From: Galeopsis tetrahit
Lineage: Eukaryota; Streptophyta; Magnoliopsida; Lamiales; Lamiaceae
DNA length: 64,000 nucleotides
Assembly (NCBI GenBank): GCA_963675135.1
Contig: OY776121.1
Coordinates: 82,730,875 to 82,794,874, forward strand
Direction: 5' to 3'
Below are positions 46,049 through 58,087 of the stretch, one piece after another. Position 1 is the first letter of the stretch. Each line of letters starts with the position of its first letter. The notes beneath the pieces are model-generated. The model was not told the DNA's origin, ran no database searches, and was given only the letters and a program-made list of their open reading frames with translations. Both the position numbers and the translations under genes were made by a program.

Positions 46049-49000
46049 GCTTGAGTTTTGCATGTTTCACTTGCAAGTTTTTCCTTTCATCTCTGTTAAG
46101 CTTCATTCTTCTTCTTCTTCTACCTGCCATTTTTTCGGGTTTATTCTAGGAGTTGCTACTGATTTGTGCTGGTTGGATGGTATAAAACGCCCTGTCTTGC
46201 ACCCCTTAACTACATATGCTGAGTTTTTATTTCTCCCCTTTCTATTTTCTCAGTGCGTTTAAATAAAATTCTCTGTTTGGCAGAATGATAATATTTTATC
46301 TTGTACACTACAAAATTCAGTTAACGTTTGTTTTGTATTTTACAAGTCAATACAGTTTGAGGAGAATACAGAATTGTTTTTCTAATTTCAAAGTATTAAT
46401 ATCCTTTAATGTGAAACATCTTAAAGGGATAAGATCATAGGAGTACATAGCAAAGTGACAAAATAAGCCATATATATTTTTATTTAAGATTACTACTACC
46501 GTAACATATGATTGATGATGCATTGGATGCTCCTATAAAATAAGGGATCCAAATCCATATGTAAGCAAATTGACTAGTAATTTATAGCTTACAATTCTTG
46601 ATAGTTTATGTTTTAACTTTGAACAAAAAATATTTTCAGAATAACAAATTATGAATAAAAGCCGGGGCGAGTAATCATTCACTCAGCACTTAGTAAAATT
46701 GAATATTCAACATAAACAACTAAAAATCACAAGGAAAAATAAGAATTAATTTACATACGCATATTGGTACAAGTTAAATTAAGAGTCAAATATGTAGAAG
46801 GATAAACAAAGAGAAGAGTGGGGAGGTGATCGAAGCATTGAAGGCCCAATTCCAAATTCAATGAGGCTTCAAAAGTTGAAGAAAAGAAGATAAGCTCCTA
46901 GTAAAAAGAAATCTCGATAACCTATTGAAACGAAAATTAATACTCACTCCGTCACAATATGTAACAAAACATATTGTAATCTTATTTCTCAATATTCTCA
47001 TACATATTGCAAGAATGTGAATGTCATTTTTATTTGACATCTACATGTGTTACACCATCAAATAGGCTACTAAGTCGAGTTTATCGAGTTCCAAGGCAAG
47101 CTGAGCTCGAGCCAATAAAATTGAACTTGATCGAGTCCAAGTCAAGTTTCGAGCATTGAGTTTTGCAATCTAGTTGAGTTCAAGTTCGACACTACTCGAC
47201 TCATTTGTACATCCCTACACGAATTTTTTTTTTTTTGTTGCACCACATCAAATTTAATTAGAAAAATAAGCTACCTTTGCTCCCCTTTTACAATTACCAA
47301 CATTGTTTCTAACTTTACTATATTACAAATGGCTTTGTTGAATTTGTTCAATTGTTCCCGAGTGATTCAGCCCGCCCATATGAAAAACCACGAGTTATTT
47401 ACAACATTATTCTACATTTTGCCCTCTTATTCAAAAGAATTCATTTAAATTTGCAGTGGCACGATTTCGATTTTACTAGGCATATAAGTTACCGTCATTC
47501 CCATTTTCACAATTAACATATCAACATTATTCCACTCGTTCCTCAACCTTTATCACGTTGTAAATTGTTTTGTTATGCTACTCATTTGATTTCTGTAAGT
47601 GTGACGAGATACACAACATCATTCTTCCTTTGTTCCATGTTAACTGCGTCATTTTGTCATTTTGAATATCACATGTTAAGTATTCCATTTAATTTTTTGT
47701 CAAACACTTCACTATCTCTCTATATATATCTCCACTTTTTTACTTTTCTACCACATCTCAACCACTAACTATACCTTTAATACTAGTATATTCTTAAAAA
47801 CCTGTGCAATTCGCAAATGTAAAAAAAATAGAGAGTGCAAGAATAAGAACATATCTGCAAGTGCATTATTTAGTTGTTTTATCACCTATTTCATCATTGA
47901 AATGGTTGAATGTCAAAAACTGATCAAGGCTAATATCATCAAAATTATGCTAAATTCAACAAAGTTCCTACAGGAAAGATATCAAGAATACAATGGAAGC
48001 AGAATAAATTTGAAAACCGACACTCCATTTCTTCAGAATGGCTGAACGAGCAAAGAGAAGATGATGATGATCTTTGGTTATCCTTTAGGCATATATTTCA
48101 TGGTATAGTCATATGAAGATGTTGAACTAAGATAAGGGCAATGTAGTAATTCCTGCTTCAGATGACCATTTTGTTTATCTGCAGCCCTAGAGCTCTTAAA
48201 ATACTTCACTATGGTATAAACAACACAACATATCCTTTGTAGGTTATATCTAATCTACAAAAACTCCCTTTTTTAAATAAAGCACCAATTTGATCTACAG
48301 AAACTTGAGTATGACTACATGCCCACATTGAGCTCAATATTAAATCTGGTCTTATTTTGCCAAAAATCAACTCCAGATTTGTTTCAAACTCAAAATGTAA
48401 AACTACTAAAGAGATTTCAAGAGCTTCAAACGATAATACTTTGTATTGAAGTATTTAATTTTTTTTATATTACTTTCTTTCCTCACCAAAAACCAAGGTT
48501 CAAAAATAGCAAAAGGGGACTCACCTACATTGGTCAAGAAAGAAAGCACTCTCTATCTCTACTGTACATATGCAAGTTAGTTGAAGTTCACTTAGTGAAG
48601 AAGCTAGCATGTTTTAATTTTAAATATGACATGGTTTCATTTAATCTGTAATCATGATTTTCTCATCATATGAAACAAGTGATAACCAGTCAGAAGTCTA
48701 TAGTAAAGCCATTGCATTCTTAGGAAGCTCATTGATATGTGAGCCATGTAAAATTCTTGACGTTATCATCACCATGACAACCCAAGGTTTCAAAGTTCTG
48801 TACCATACAAGGCATGGACCGTCTACATAAATTAACCAGATCACCAAATTTTTAGCAACATCGGGCACAATGTATACAGTAGGCATTAAAAATCAAATAT
48901 CATCGTTGTGAACCAAATCACAGGATCCTCATATCTAGATGATGCTGATCAACTTTCAATATGGCTACTGTTATTTTCCACTATCCAATATGCTTCTGGC

Positions 49001-49418
49001 ATATTGGGTTGGATATATCACAAAGTTAAGCATATACTATAGACAGAAAAAGGTAATTGACAGAAATATTTAGAACTGTAAAAGATAAATCAACTAATCA
49101 AGAACACAAATCCATAACACATAGAGTAAAAATAAAATATAATTTCAGAACTGACTTTCAACAAATCCTATAGATTCCACAAACATGTAAACCAGCAAAA
49201 ACAGGTTATCCTTATCTGCCTTTGCCTTCACCGTTCATGTAAAGAACAAACATAATCACTATTCTACTATAATACAAAGGTAGTTTCTTACTATGATACC
49301 TCAAAACCATGTACATCTGCAACATACTGTATTACTAACATCAAAATCTAAACAAAAGAACTGTAGAAACCCTAAATTAACTTACCTTTCTTGTACTTCA
49401 GTGCAATCCCTCACACCC
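46049..49418. other. intergenic region between 14-3-3 and VQ genes
   Basis: The first 250 bases are the 14-3-3 3' UTR. The rest is AT-rich. Around 47090-47200 are TCGAGTTC-type repeats like those at 33190-33573, perhaps another decayed hAT fragment. No coding region is supported; 48319-48651 is an uninformative frame. Confidence 0.5.
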
Positions 49419-50417
49419 TCACACGCTCTTCCACCTAGGGCTCGGAAAAGGCAGAGTCGGAGATAAGGGAAGCTGCGGCATCCCAAATTGGCCTGTCGGT
49501 GAAAACAGGGAACCGTAGGGAGACCTCGGGGAAGGCACGCATCCAAATGGCAGCGGCGACAATGGCAGCACAGGAAATGGTGACGGAGAAGCAGCAGACA
49601 ACGGCAAAGGAGGTTGATTCGGAAGTGAGGGCAGAAACGGAGGATGCTGGGGCGGTGGAGCAGACGAAGAAAAGGAGCTTTGCAGGAACCGCATGTAAGC
49701 AGAGACTGGTGACTCCGACGGCGGAGGCATAGATGACTGAGGCGGCGCCATCCGTTGACCGACATCGTTTTGATTCAGCAAAGCATCGGGGCGTTGACCA
49801 ATGGGTGCACCTCCGTTCCACAGAGGCGAAGGTACGGAAGCAGAAGCCGAGTTCTGGAGGAAACGCATGTAAGCAGAAATTGGGGATTCCGCCGCCGGGT
49901 GAACAGAGGGCAAAGGCGGCAGCGGCGTGAATGGCTGCGGCGGTCGCTGACCGCCATCGTTTAGGGGACGAGGAAGTAACTGGTTGATTTGAGGAGGGCG
50001 GCTACCAATTTGGGCGAGAGGAGGGGGCCGAATCCTCTGCAGACGCGAGCTGGATGGTCTAGACTGAGTGACCGGCGGCGTTGGCGCCGCCACCCGCTCG
50101 TGAGCTGGTGAGCCCGTGAGCTTCTGAACGACGTCGCGAAAGTCGTTTTTGTTGATGTTGTACACCGGAGGCTGCTGCGATTGGGGCTGGGCTTGGGCCG
50201 AATTAGGGTCCAGAAGTGAAACCGCTGGAGACGACGACGGCAACGACGTCGTAACAGCGGTATGAAGCGGGCTGGGCTTTCGAACGGGCTTAGAAATCTT
50301 ATGCGAATTTCTACTGACTTTGTTCAGATAGACATCTCTATTGCCGCTGGTGTTGCTACTGTTATTTCCATAAGATACAGAAGAAGATGAATCATCACCA
50401 CCGAATCCTTTATCCAT
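49419..50417 (-). CDS. IKU1: VQ-motif protein, HAIKU1 (IKU1)-like
   Basis: Single exon, 332 residues, starting at the ATG at 50417; the in-frame GTG twelve bases upstream is not used. The VQ motif FRDVVQKLTG is at 93-102, preceded by PVYNINKND. VQ proteins are nuclear partners of WRKY transcription factors; HAIKU1 in Arabidopsis acts with MINI3 in endosperm growth and seed size. Two copies of a SPISAYMRFLQ block (ESPISAYMRFLQNS and ESPVSAYMRFLQSS), and a Pro/Ser-rich C-terminus ending PSPRWKSV, fit HAIKU1. A near-consensus splice donor (GTAAGT) follows the stop at about 49385, so the 3' UTR may be spliced. The 5' UTR is GA/CT-rich. Ortholog status is inferred. Confidence 0.88.
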   Translation of the reverse strand: MDKGFGGDDSSSSVSYGNNSSNTSGNRDVYLNKVSRNSHKISKPVRKPSPLHTAVTTSLPSSSPAVSLLDPNSAQAQPQSQQPPVYNINKNDFRDVVQKLTGSPAHERVAAPTPPVTQSRPSSSRLQRIRPPPLAQIGSRPPQINQLLPRPLNDGGQRPPQPFTPLPPLPSVHPAAESPISAYMRFLQNSASASVPSPLWNGGAPIGQRPDALLNQNDVGQRMAPPQSSMPPPSESPVSAYMRFLQSSFSSSAPPPQHPPFLPSLPNQPPLPLSAASPSPFPVLPLSPLPFGCVPSPRSPYGSLFSPTGQFGMPQLPLSPTLPFPSPRWKSV

Positions 50418-51078
50418 TTTCACACACACTCTCTCTCCTTCTCTAGCTATTTCTTTCTCTCTCTATATCTATTCAACAATAATTTGGGGGTGATTCCTCC
50501 TCTCCCTCTATCTCTTCTACATACAAAATATATATTGCAACGGGAAATAATAAAGCTGGATTGAGACAACAATTACACGCAGTTCCTTCGGATACGAGAG
50601 CGCCTTTTTGTGAATTTGGGAATTAGGGTTAGTGATTACTGTCTTTTTGGGAACGAGCGTTTGAGCTGTTTGGATTGTACCTCGCGCTTTGTCGAAGGTG
50701 CATTGTCTTTATCCATGAGTGTTTTGGGGTGGGGTCCATCTCCCATTATAACGTTTTTTGTTTTGCTTTGACTGAAGTTACTTTAATTGGCAGATTCCAC
50801 ATATATTTTTTCATATTTTCATAAAACCCTCAAAGTTTCGCAATATCTCATTTTAACATTATTTACTTTTTATTGTGTTTGGTCACAATTCAAGGCGATT
50901 CAAATTTCTTATACCAATATATAAATGTTCCTTTCAGATTTAGAAATATTTTTAAATTTTTTAACAAAAATACTAAGATTCTAAAGTAATTACAAATTTC
51001 AAATGTTGTTTGTATTATATAAATTGAGGGATCATATCCGGACTATGAATGCGGCTCGGATCTCATGTTTCAAAATGA
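50418..51078. other. promoter side of the VQ gene
   Basis: A CT-rich leader (minus-strand view GA-rich, 50420-50470) and a GC-richer stretch to about 50700, then AT-rich DNA. No TATA box stands out. Confidence 0.5.
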
Positions 51079-51080
51079 TA

Positions 51081-51438
51081 CTCCCTCCACTTTTAATTAA
51101 GTGTCATTCTAACAATTTTCAACAAATTAAGATATATAATCGTGGACCATTTTACCCTTCATTAATGATAACTAATTTTAATATTAAATTTATGTTTAGT
51201 AATGAATGTGGTCAATATTGTAGGTGATATTCATGTATACAATAATTAAGGTTTATCCATTATTTATGCTATAGTATTATATTCAAAAGGGTAAAAGCTT
51301 AAATCAAGGCAAAGAAAATGGAGAGAGTATAATGTATAAGGATAAAATTGTCAAAATTAAAGAAACAAAGTGTAGAATGACACTTGTTTTGAAAATATTA
51401 AAAAATGCAAAGTGACATTTAATAAAAAACGGAGGGAG
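51081..51438. mobile_element. Stowaway-like MITE, copy B (358 bp)
   Basis: CTCCCTCC start, GGAGGGAG end, TA on both sides (51079-51080 and 51439-51440). Same length as copy A (11761-12118) and highly similar along the whole length. The better preserved right end makes this the reference copy. Confidence 0.85.
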
Positions 51439-51610
51439 TATTTCATTTACTATTTCACACTACTATTGGGCAACAGGCGTCTAGTTTAAATTTAAAAAAA
51501 CGATGTTAGTCTACATCTTTAACGTTCGTGAGTGATCTATAAGGAGACATTGGAGGAAATCTGGTGAGAAAGTTTTAAAATCCGAGAATGAAACAATGGA
51601 GTGAATCTTA

Positions 51611-51844
51611 GGTTGTGTTTGGATGGGGAAATTTGATTTGAAAAGGTATTTCAAATGAAATGATTTAAAAATAGATAGATTTCAAATGACATGTTTTTAG
51701 TGAGGATTTGAAATCTCTCTTAATTTTAACTAAAAAGTGTATGACACAAATCTAAGTATTTGAAATTCATTCATTATCCAAACATGTAGAATGAATTTGA
51801 GCTGTGGAATCCATAAGCCCAAATCCACCCAACCAAACAGAGCC
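51611..51844. mobile_element. Tourist-like (PIF/Harbinger) MITE (234 bp)
   Basis: Left end GGTTGTGTTTGGATGGGG; right end reads GGCTCTGTTTGGTTGGGTGG on the minus strand. TTA on both sides (51608-51610 and 51845-51847), the usual PIF target duplication. Confidence 0.75.
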
Positions 51845-52304
51845 TTAGTGAAAATCAGAAACATTGAACAAATATTACAAAAACAATATAGAAGATTCAA
51901 TGGAGAGATTCGATAAACGCAAAAATTCAAAAGAAAGTCAGGCCTAAAATTATGATGTATTTAAAATTACAACAACGTCTGTAGTGTGAAGTACTCTTCG
52001 TCCCACTATAAGTTTTCCACTTTTTTTTAGATGTCCACGATAAGTTTCTCATTCTATTTTTAACAAATTATTTTCTCTATCTCTCTCAATCACATTAATT
52101 ATACTTTATTTATTTTATCACACTTTATCTCACACTAATTTATTATTTCTCTTCTCATCATCCCATCACTTGTAGTGCATCTATTATTTTATCATATTTC
52201 TTAATATAAAAAAAAAAAAAGGAGAATAGGGATGGAGCCGCTTTGAATGACTACACTAAACAAACACTCATAATTAATCCTAATACCATTTTAAAAATTA
52301 ACTA

Positions 52305-52645
52305 CTCCCTCGGCCCAGGATGACTTGCATAGTTTAATCGACATCAATCCCAACTCTCTTATCTGGTGCAGAATTCTCGTCCCAGGATGACTTGCATAGT
52401 TTAATCGACACATTTAAAAAAAAAAAATTTAGGGATTGATTATGTAAAATAAAAGAGAGGTATTTTAGGTGATTTGATGATATGTAAAATAGATCTGATG
52501 AGGTGTAAAGTAAAATGTATGGGTGACAATTTTAAAAATAAAATGATGTTGTGAGGTTATTAAATTTGTAGGGTATTTTTATATTAAAAATGTACAAGTA
52601 ATTTTGAAACGTCTCAATAAAAAAAAATGTGTAAATAATCACTTG
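52305..52645. mobile_element. Stowaway-like MITE with internal duplication
   Basis: Begins CTCCCTCGGCCC after TA; same family as 37592-37884. The segment CCCAGGATGACTTGCATAGT and following bases occurs twice (about 52314 and 52382). The right end is worn. Another worn fragment of a related kind is at about 51993-52241 (CTTCGTCCCACTATAAG at its left). Confidence 0.6.
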
Positions 52646-54960
52646 ATGTATAAAAAATTAAAAATTGAGAAAATGCACTTGTTCTAAATTGTTAATCATT
52701 TTCTCACTGCATAGTACATGAATAAAACTTGTGATTTGACATTGAAGCATTGGATCTAATGGATCGTGCTCGTGATTCATTTCATGTGCAAGCTTAATTT
52801 CAAACATTTAGCAGTTTGTGGCTTCAATTTCAAAATATTCGAAGGTGTGTTTTCCATGTTTGTTTAAGAAATTAATTTGGAAATCAATTAATGTTATACT
52901 ATCTAACAAACACGTCCACTGACGATAGACGAGTTTTAGGAGTGGTCACAAAATCGAAAAAATTAAATTTCTAAATCGAATCGACAATTTTCAATTTATT
53001 TGGTTCGGTTGAAAATTGAAATATTTTTGAAATTTTGATTTTCAACTCGATTTATATTTTACAAAATTGAATAAATTGAACGGATTCAATTTTTTTATAT
53101 AAATTAAAAAATACTTAATTAATAAATTATGTGGAACAATAAGCCAGCAAAAGAAAACTCTTACTTAAAGTATGCTTACTTTATTAAATTTTAATCTCAA
53201 ATTTTTAATTCGACATTTGTCGTCTTCTGTTGTCCTACTAAAACACAATTATTTCCCTTGAAAATGAATTTCATTGTGGAAAATGCAATAAAACCATTAA
53301 TTTGTTGTGTGAGAGTTGTATGGTTTGTAATTTAAAACTTTGAGGAATTTGTTAATTTAGATTGTGGACTCTCGAGCTTATAATTTGAATTTGATTTTTA
53401 GTGTAAAAAATCCTTAAAAATATGTTTAATTGTTGAAAATTGAGCAATATTTTATGCAATAGTTTCGATTTAAACCGAATCGAACCAATCAAACTTTTAT
53501 TCGGTTTGGTTCGGTTCAAAATGATTTTAACAAAATTCAATTTAATTTTAGATTTTTTTTTAATTTCAATTATTTTGATTCAATTGAAAAAAAAAAACTC
53601 AAAATCGAACTGAATCGATCAATGGGTCTAGTGAGTTTCAACGGACTCACTTGAATCAAACAAGTCATTTGCACATGATCTGAAAACTATAGTAAGTATA
53701 AAAACAAATAAGTAATTCATATAGTAAACAACTAAACATAAGAGAAATACTACTTTAAAAGAATGATTCACCCAGGCAACTTATGTGTCACCCTCGAATT
53801 GAACTTTAATTTGAGTGCCCTTAAGGATAGTCTTTCAACTTTTCATATTACATTCATACCAGATAACTGGACCGACGTACAAATTGACCTCTAAAAAAAA
53901 TTCACACAATACTTAAATAAAGTCTCTAAACAAACAGATTTAAGGCTATTTTTACTCTGCACTCGAATCATATACAAGACTTGACAACTAGATTTTGAAC
54001 TCCACGTTCGGACATAATCTATTTTTGGCATAGACACTCAGATGCTTAAATCAAGACTCGATCTCAATCATATGATTCATATCTCAATCAAATCACTCAT
54101 ATATGAAGAGTGTTAAGAATCTCAATGCGTTGGGTAAATACTGTGTATGAAATAATATATAAAAGTCATTTTCTTTCTCCTTCAATACTTCATGTGTAGT
54201 CGAGGGACATTGTTCCTGCTCGAGAACGCGTGTCCTATTGTTAAAGTGAAAAAATATTTCACATTAAAGAATAATAAAAAGTTGAATAAACTTACCCAAT
54301 ATATACATGATATTATACATTAAATATTTTATTATTAATGTGATAATATGTTTAATTTGAACTACCGTGTTTAAGATTTTATATTTTGTAATTTTCTAGA
54401 ATTCGAGATGTAAAATATAGTTATAAAATAGTAATGGGGCAATACAGGTTGAACTCATCGGAATGTAAGGTGAATTTAGGCAATAATTTGTATTTAGACG
54501 TTATACTAATACATTTAAAAATAGAAAAATAGAAAATTTTCTATAAACTTAACTCTCATAATATTAATAATTTAATTACTTTTGAATTCTTACACACATC
54601 AAACTCATTTATTTATTTTATACATAAAAAAATATAAATTATCCTTCAAAGTTCTACTCCTAATTATTCAAACTTTCTTATTTTGGTGGTCGAAAAGTTA
54701 ATGCAAATTAGACAAAGTGAATATTAATTAATTAATTAAAAATATTATACAGTGTTCCTCGTCTTTTTAAAATGCCCCCTCCAAAACACGAAAAGGAAAA
54801 GGAGAAATAAATCAACTTACAAGGAAAATCACCTCCGAGTATTAACCTAGTGAAAACGCCAGCCGTTTCAATTACTCTGGCAAGTGATTTCCCTTCTAAA
54901 CCCAATTGATTTCACTTCCATCTTTCAAAAAAAAAAAAAGTCTCTAATTTTGGGGCAACG
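52646..54960. other. AT-rich intergenic region upstream of the mTERF cluster
   Basis: No gene. 52930-53640 has many ATCGAA / TTCGGTT-type repeats on both strands (GGTTCGGTTCAAAATG, AACCGAATCGAACC), suggestive of a decayed hAT-like element, but ends and TSD are not resolved. 53640-54780 is plain AT-rich sequence. The mTERF leader starts near 54870. Confidence 0.5.
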
Positions 54961-56100
54961 ATGAATACATTCGTCGGCAAAAATCTTAGCAGATTGATTT
55001 TGAAGCGCAGTCTACGGCCTGTTTATTCATCGTTTTCTCCCCATTTTTGCTCTACTTCGAGGGGAACCCAACTCGGTCTCACCCCTACGGTGTTTGATAA
55101 ATTGCTGCACAGACACAATTTTCCTGATGAGTTGGCTTCGCGAGTTGCCGCAGAGTTAAGTCATCTTAATCCTGAAATTACAATCACAGCTGATTCAATA
55201 CTGTCATTCCTTAAAGAGAGTGGGTTTTCGAATTCCCAGCTGATGAAAATCGTTACTTATAGTCCTCGGCTTCTTTCGATTGATCTTGAGAGCAGGATAA
55301 AACCCAAAATCAAGATTCTCCAAGATTTTGGCTTTTCGTCGGCTGACATTTGCAAGCTAATCTCAACTAATCCGTCAGTTTTGTATTTAAATTTAGAAAG
55401 AAACATAGTTCCTTCATTATCTGTGCTAAAGGGGTTGTTGGAGTGCAATGATAAAGTCGCCATAGTTGGAAGGAAAGCTCCATGGTTCTTGACAGCAAAT
55501 CTGCAGAAAACAATGGTGCCAAATGTTGAATTCTTGAAGAGCTGCGGCATACCTATGAGTCGTATACGTATGATCCTCATATCTAACCCTAGATGTTTTC
55601 TAATAAAGCCAGAAGTTATAAGGAAATGTGCAGAGAAGGCGAATGAAATGGGAGTCGATGAAAGTTCCAAATGTTTCATTTATGCTATTGCAACTATGTC
55701 TCAACTCAGCAATGAGACATGGGAACAAAAGTTGCAAGGTTTTGGGAAATTGGGATTTTCAGATACGGAGATATTGGCAATGTTTAGAAAGGAGCCACGA
55801 GTGTTTCTTTTATCCACGGAGAAGATAAAGAAGGTAAAAGAGCTTCTGCTTTCTACTGGGAAGTTCAATATGTGTAGCATTGTGAATTTCCCGTTGTCAT
55901 TTATGTTCAGCATTGAGAAGAGGTATATGCCACGGTTGCGAATTTTGGGAATTCTGGAAAGCAAGAATTTGATTGAAGAGTGGCCTTGTCTTGCTACACT
56001 TTTAACGCTGTCAGATGATATGTTCTTTAAAAAATTTATCAGCCCCTATTTACACCAAGTAGGTGATGTTTTACATCAAGAGTGGCAAAAGGGAGATTGA
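54961..56100 (+). CDS. mTERF family protein, cluster member 1
   Basis: Single exon, 379 residues. mTERF proteins are helical-repeat nucleic-acid-binding proteins of mitochondria and plastids, acting in organelle transcription, splicing or translation. The N-terminus (MNTFVGKNLSRLILKRSLRP) is basic, Ser/Arg-rich and without acids before residue 60 apart from one or two, like a mitochondrial transit peptide. From about residue 85 on, mTERF repeats of the GFS(N/S)xxLxKIxxxxPxLL form recur (FSNSQLMKIVTYSPRLLSID, FSSADICKLISTNPSVL, GIPMSRIRMILISNPRCFLI, FSDTEILAMFRKEPRVFLLS). It is the first of three head-to-tail copies. An ATG in good context follows the leader at 54961. Confidence 0.93.
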   Translation: MNTFVGKNLSRLILKRSLRPVYSSFSPHFCSTSRGTQLGLTPTVFDKLLHRHNFPDELASRVAAELSHLNPEITITADSILSFLKESGFSNSQLMKIVTYSPRLLSIDLESRIKPKIKILQDFGFSSADICKLISTNPSVLYLNLERNIVPSLSVLKGLLECNDKVAIVGRKAPWFLTANLQKTMVPNVEFLKSCGIPMSRIRMILISNPRCFLIKPEVIRKCAEKANEMGVDESSKCFIYAIATMSQLSNETWEQKLQGFGKLGFSDTEILAMFRKEPRVFLLSTEKIKKVKELLLSTGKFNMCSIVNFPLSFMFSIEKRYMPRLRILGILESKNLIEEWPCLATLLTLSDDMFFKKFISPYLHQVGDVLHQEWQKGD

Positions 56101-56396
56101 ATCTGAAGCAGCTGCTTCAACCACTAGAATAAACCTTTAACGAAAAAATAGGTACATCCAACATTTTTACTTTATATGGATTCGGTATTTCTTGGCTTCA
56201 AACTAAGGTTTGACTGCATACGTTTAATTTTTCTAGTTCCCTTTGTAGCATGTATTATGCCTAATCTTGTTGTTCATTTCATGTACTGAGAACTTTTTGT
56301 CAGCCATCTAAGTTGTGATTTTTGAGCAGTGGATCTATGTTAATTTTTTGACCTTATTGGAGATCCCTTCCTTCCATTATTATTTTGATTTTTAAT

Positions 56397-56708
56397 CCGC
56401 ATTTGTAATGTGTGCTTTTAAATAATACAATGATCATGCAGAAGGCCCCCTCGAGAGTTGAGAGCATGTATGTTTGTTGGGTTTGGCTTGCATTTCCGCC
56501 ATGGCCTTTTCAGTTTCTGTCTGTATATATACAACATCTTTTTTCTTTTATTCCGCATTTGTAATGTGTGCTTTTAAATAACATAATGATCATGTAGAAG
56601 GCCTCCTTGAGAGTTGAGAGAGCATGTATGTTTGTTGGGTTTGGCTTGCATTTCTGCCACGGCCTTCAGTTTCTGTCTGTATGTATACAACATTTTTTTT
56701 CTTTTATT
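56397..56708. repeat. two tandem units of about 156 bp
   Basis: Each unit begins CCGCATTTGTAATGTGTGCT. They are collinear with scattered C/T changes (GGCCCCCTCGAG against GGCCTCCTTGAG) and two small indels. Lies in or just after the mTERF 3' UTR. Confidence 0.9.
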
Positions 56709-57571
56709 CAACACTGGGTTGAATTAAGATGTTCAGCAAATTCTTTCCAGGAAGTGATTGTAATTGGTTGATATGGGGACTAGCAAAACTGTGTAATTGA
56801 AATAGGCTTTTGATAATGTCAGCAAATTCTTGGATATTGCAATAGAAGAAGGATGTTTGCATTTTGTGAAACATGTTCAACTGGCAAAGATTTGGGATTA
56901 ACTAAATAAAGAGTCGACTTTTGAAGAACATGATCATGCATAGATATGAGAGAGACATGCAAGTTTATGGATTATAATTGAGCTGAGTTGCATGAAAGAA
57001 TTTGTCCCAATGGAAGGAAGTATGTTTATTAAGTTGTGTATTCATTTTTTTTTAGATGAAATGGCTAAATCATATACAGTAGCATTACATATCATTGCAT
57101 AAGTATTGGTGGAAGAGCATTGATAAATGGTAGTAATAGCTATCTATCTGCAACTCGCAAGTATACACAGTTTAAGATAGTCTATGATGATCTAGTTTAG
57201 TTTTCTTCTCAAAAGAATGTGCCACATTATTTTATTTGTGTTTAATCTGCAGCCAAGGTACATTTGGAGTTTATCATTTGCTTCTAGGGCCATCAAAGTT
57301 TCATGTGAATTCATTAGAGTCCGCATTACATCAGTTTCATAATTCACTCGAACAATTTGACTAACACTTTCTATACATCTCTGAATGAAATTTTAAAAAA
57401 TTCAGGTTTGAGTTATTCATCTTATTGAATACTTGGAGACGAAAACTAAGGGCATGCATGATTGGTAGGTTTAGAGGTTGATATATAATAAATAATTCAG
57501 ACCCAAAAGAATAGGCTCTGAGTCTGGGTGAGATTTTATCTTTGCTCTTTACATTCTCATTCGGAGCCTCA

Positions 57572-57629
57572 TAAGGTTTGGTTTAGTTCCTTTAAATTAT
57601 TAAGGTTTGGTTTAGTTCCTTTAAATTAT
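57572..57629. repeat. two tandem 29-bp units
   Basis: Unit TAAGGTTTGGTTTAGTTCCT plus nine bases, repeated without mismatch or spacer. Confidence 0.92.
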
Positions 57630-58087
57630 TAAGGGAGGATCTTTAAAAGGCAGTGTTATGGTCCGTATTCCCCACTTGGTATGATATTGTCCGCTTTGGG
57701 TTTGTCAAATCCTCACAGCTTTGCTTTTGAGTTTCCCCAAAATGCCTCATACCAATGGGAATACTAGTCCATCATTTTATAGTTCAGGATCATTTTGTGC
57801 CTTTTCGTTGTGGGACATTTGTTTGACCTTTTTTCAACACGTAGTAGAGTTGCTCTATTATAAAATGGTACTAATGCCTTTAAAACAATGTTCCTAATTA
57901 TTTGTCACTTTGTTGAAATCAATATATATATATATTTTTTTTATCATATTCCTTAATAAATGTTTCCGGTCCTACAAAGATATCAATAGCAATGTATTCT
58001 TTTGGGACATAAATAAGTTCAATTGTCTTTTGATATCCCAATTAATGAAAAAATGATTTGTATAAATGAATAAAATTGAACAGATAA

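Larger units (their letters stand above)
56101..58084. other. intergenic region after mTERF copy 1
   Basis: Begins with 3' UTR. It includes a 156-bp tandem duplication (56397-56708) and a 29-bp tandem duplication (57572-57629). The rest is AT-rich without a gene. Confidence 0.6.

Noticed and set aside
45996..46262. 88-codon frame across the last 14-3-3 exon
   Set aside because: Out of frame with the spliced exon 4, which ends at TGA 46046-46048.
50418..50429. GTG start four codons upstream in the VQ gene
   Set aside because: Same reason; ATG at 50417 gives the expected N-terminus.
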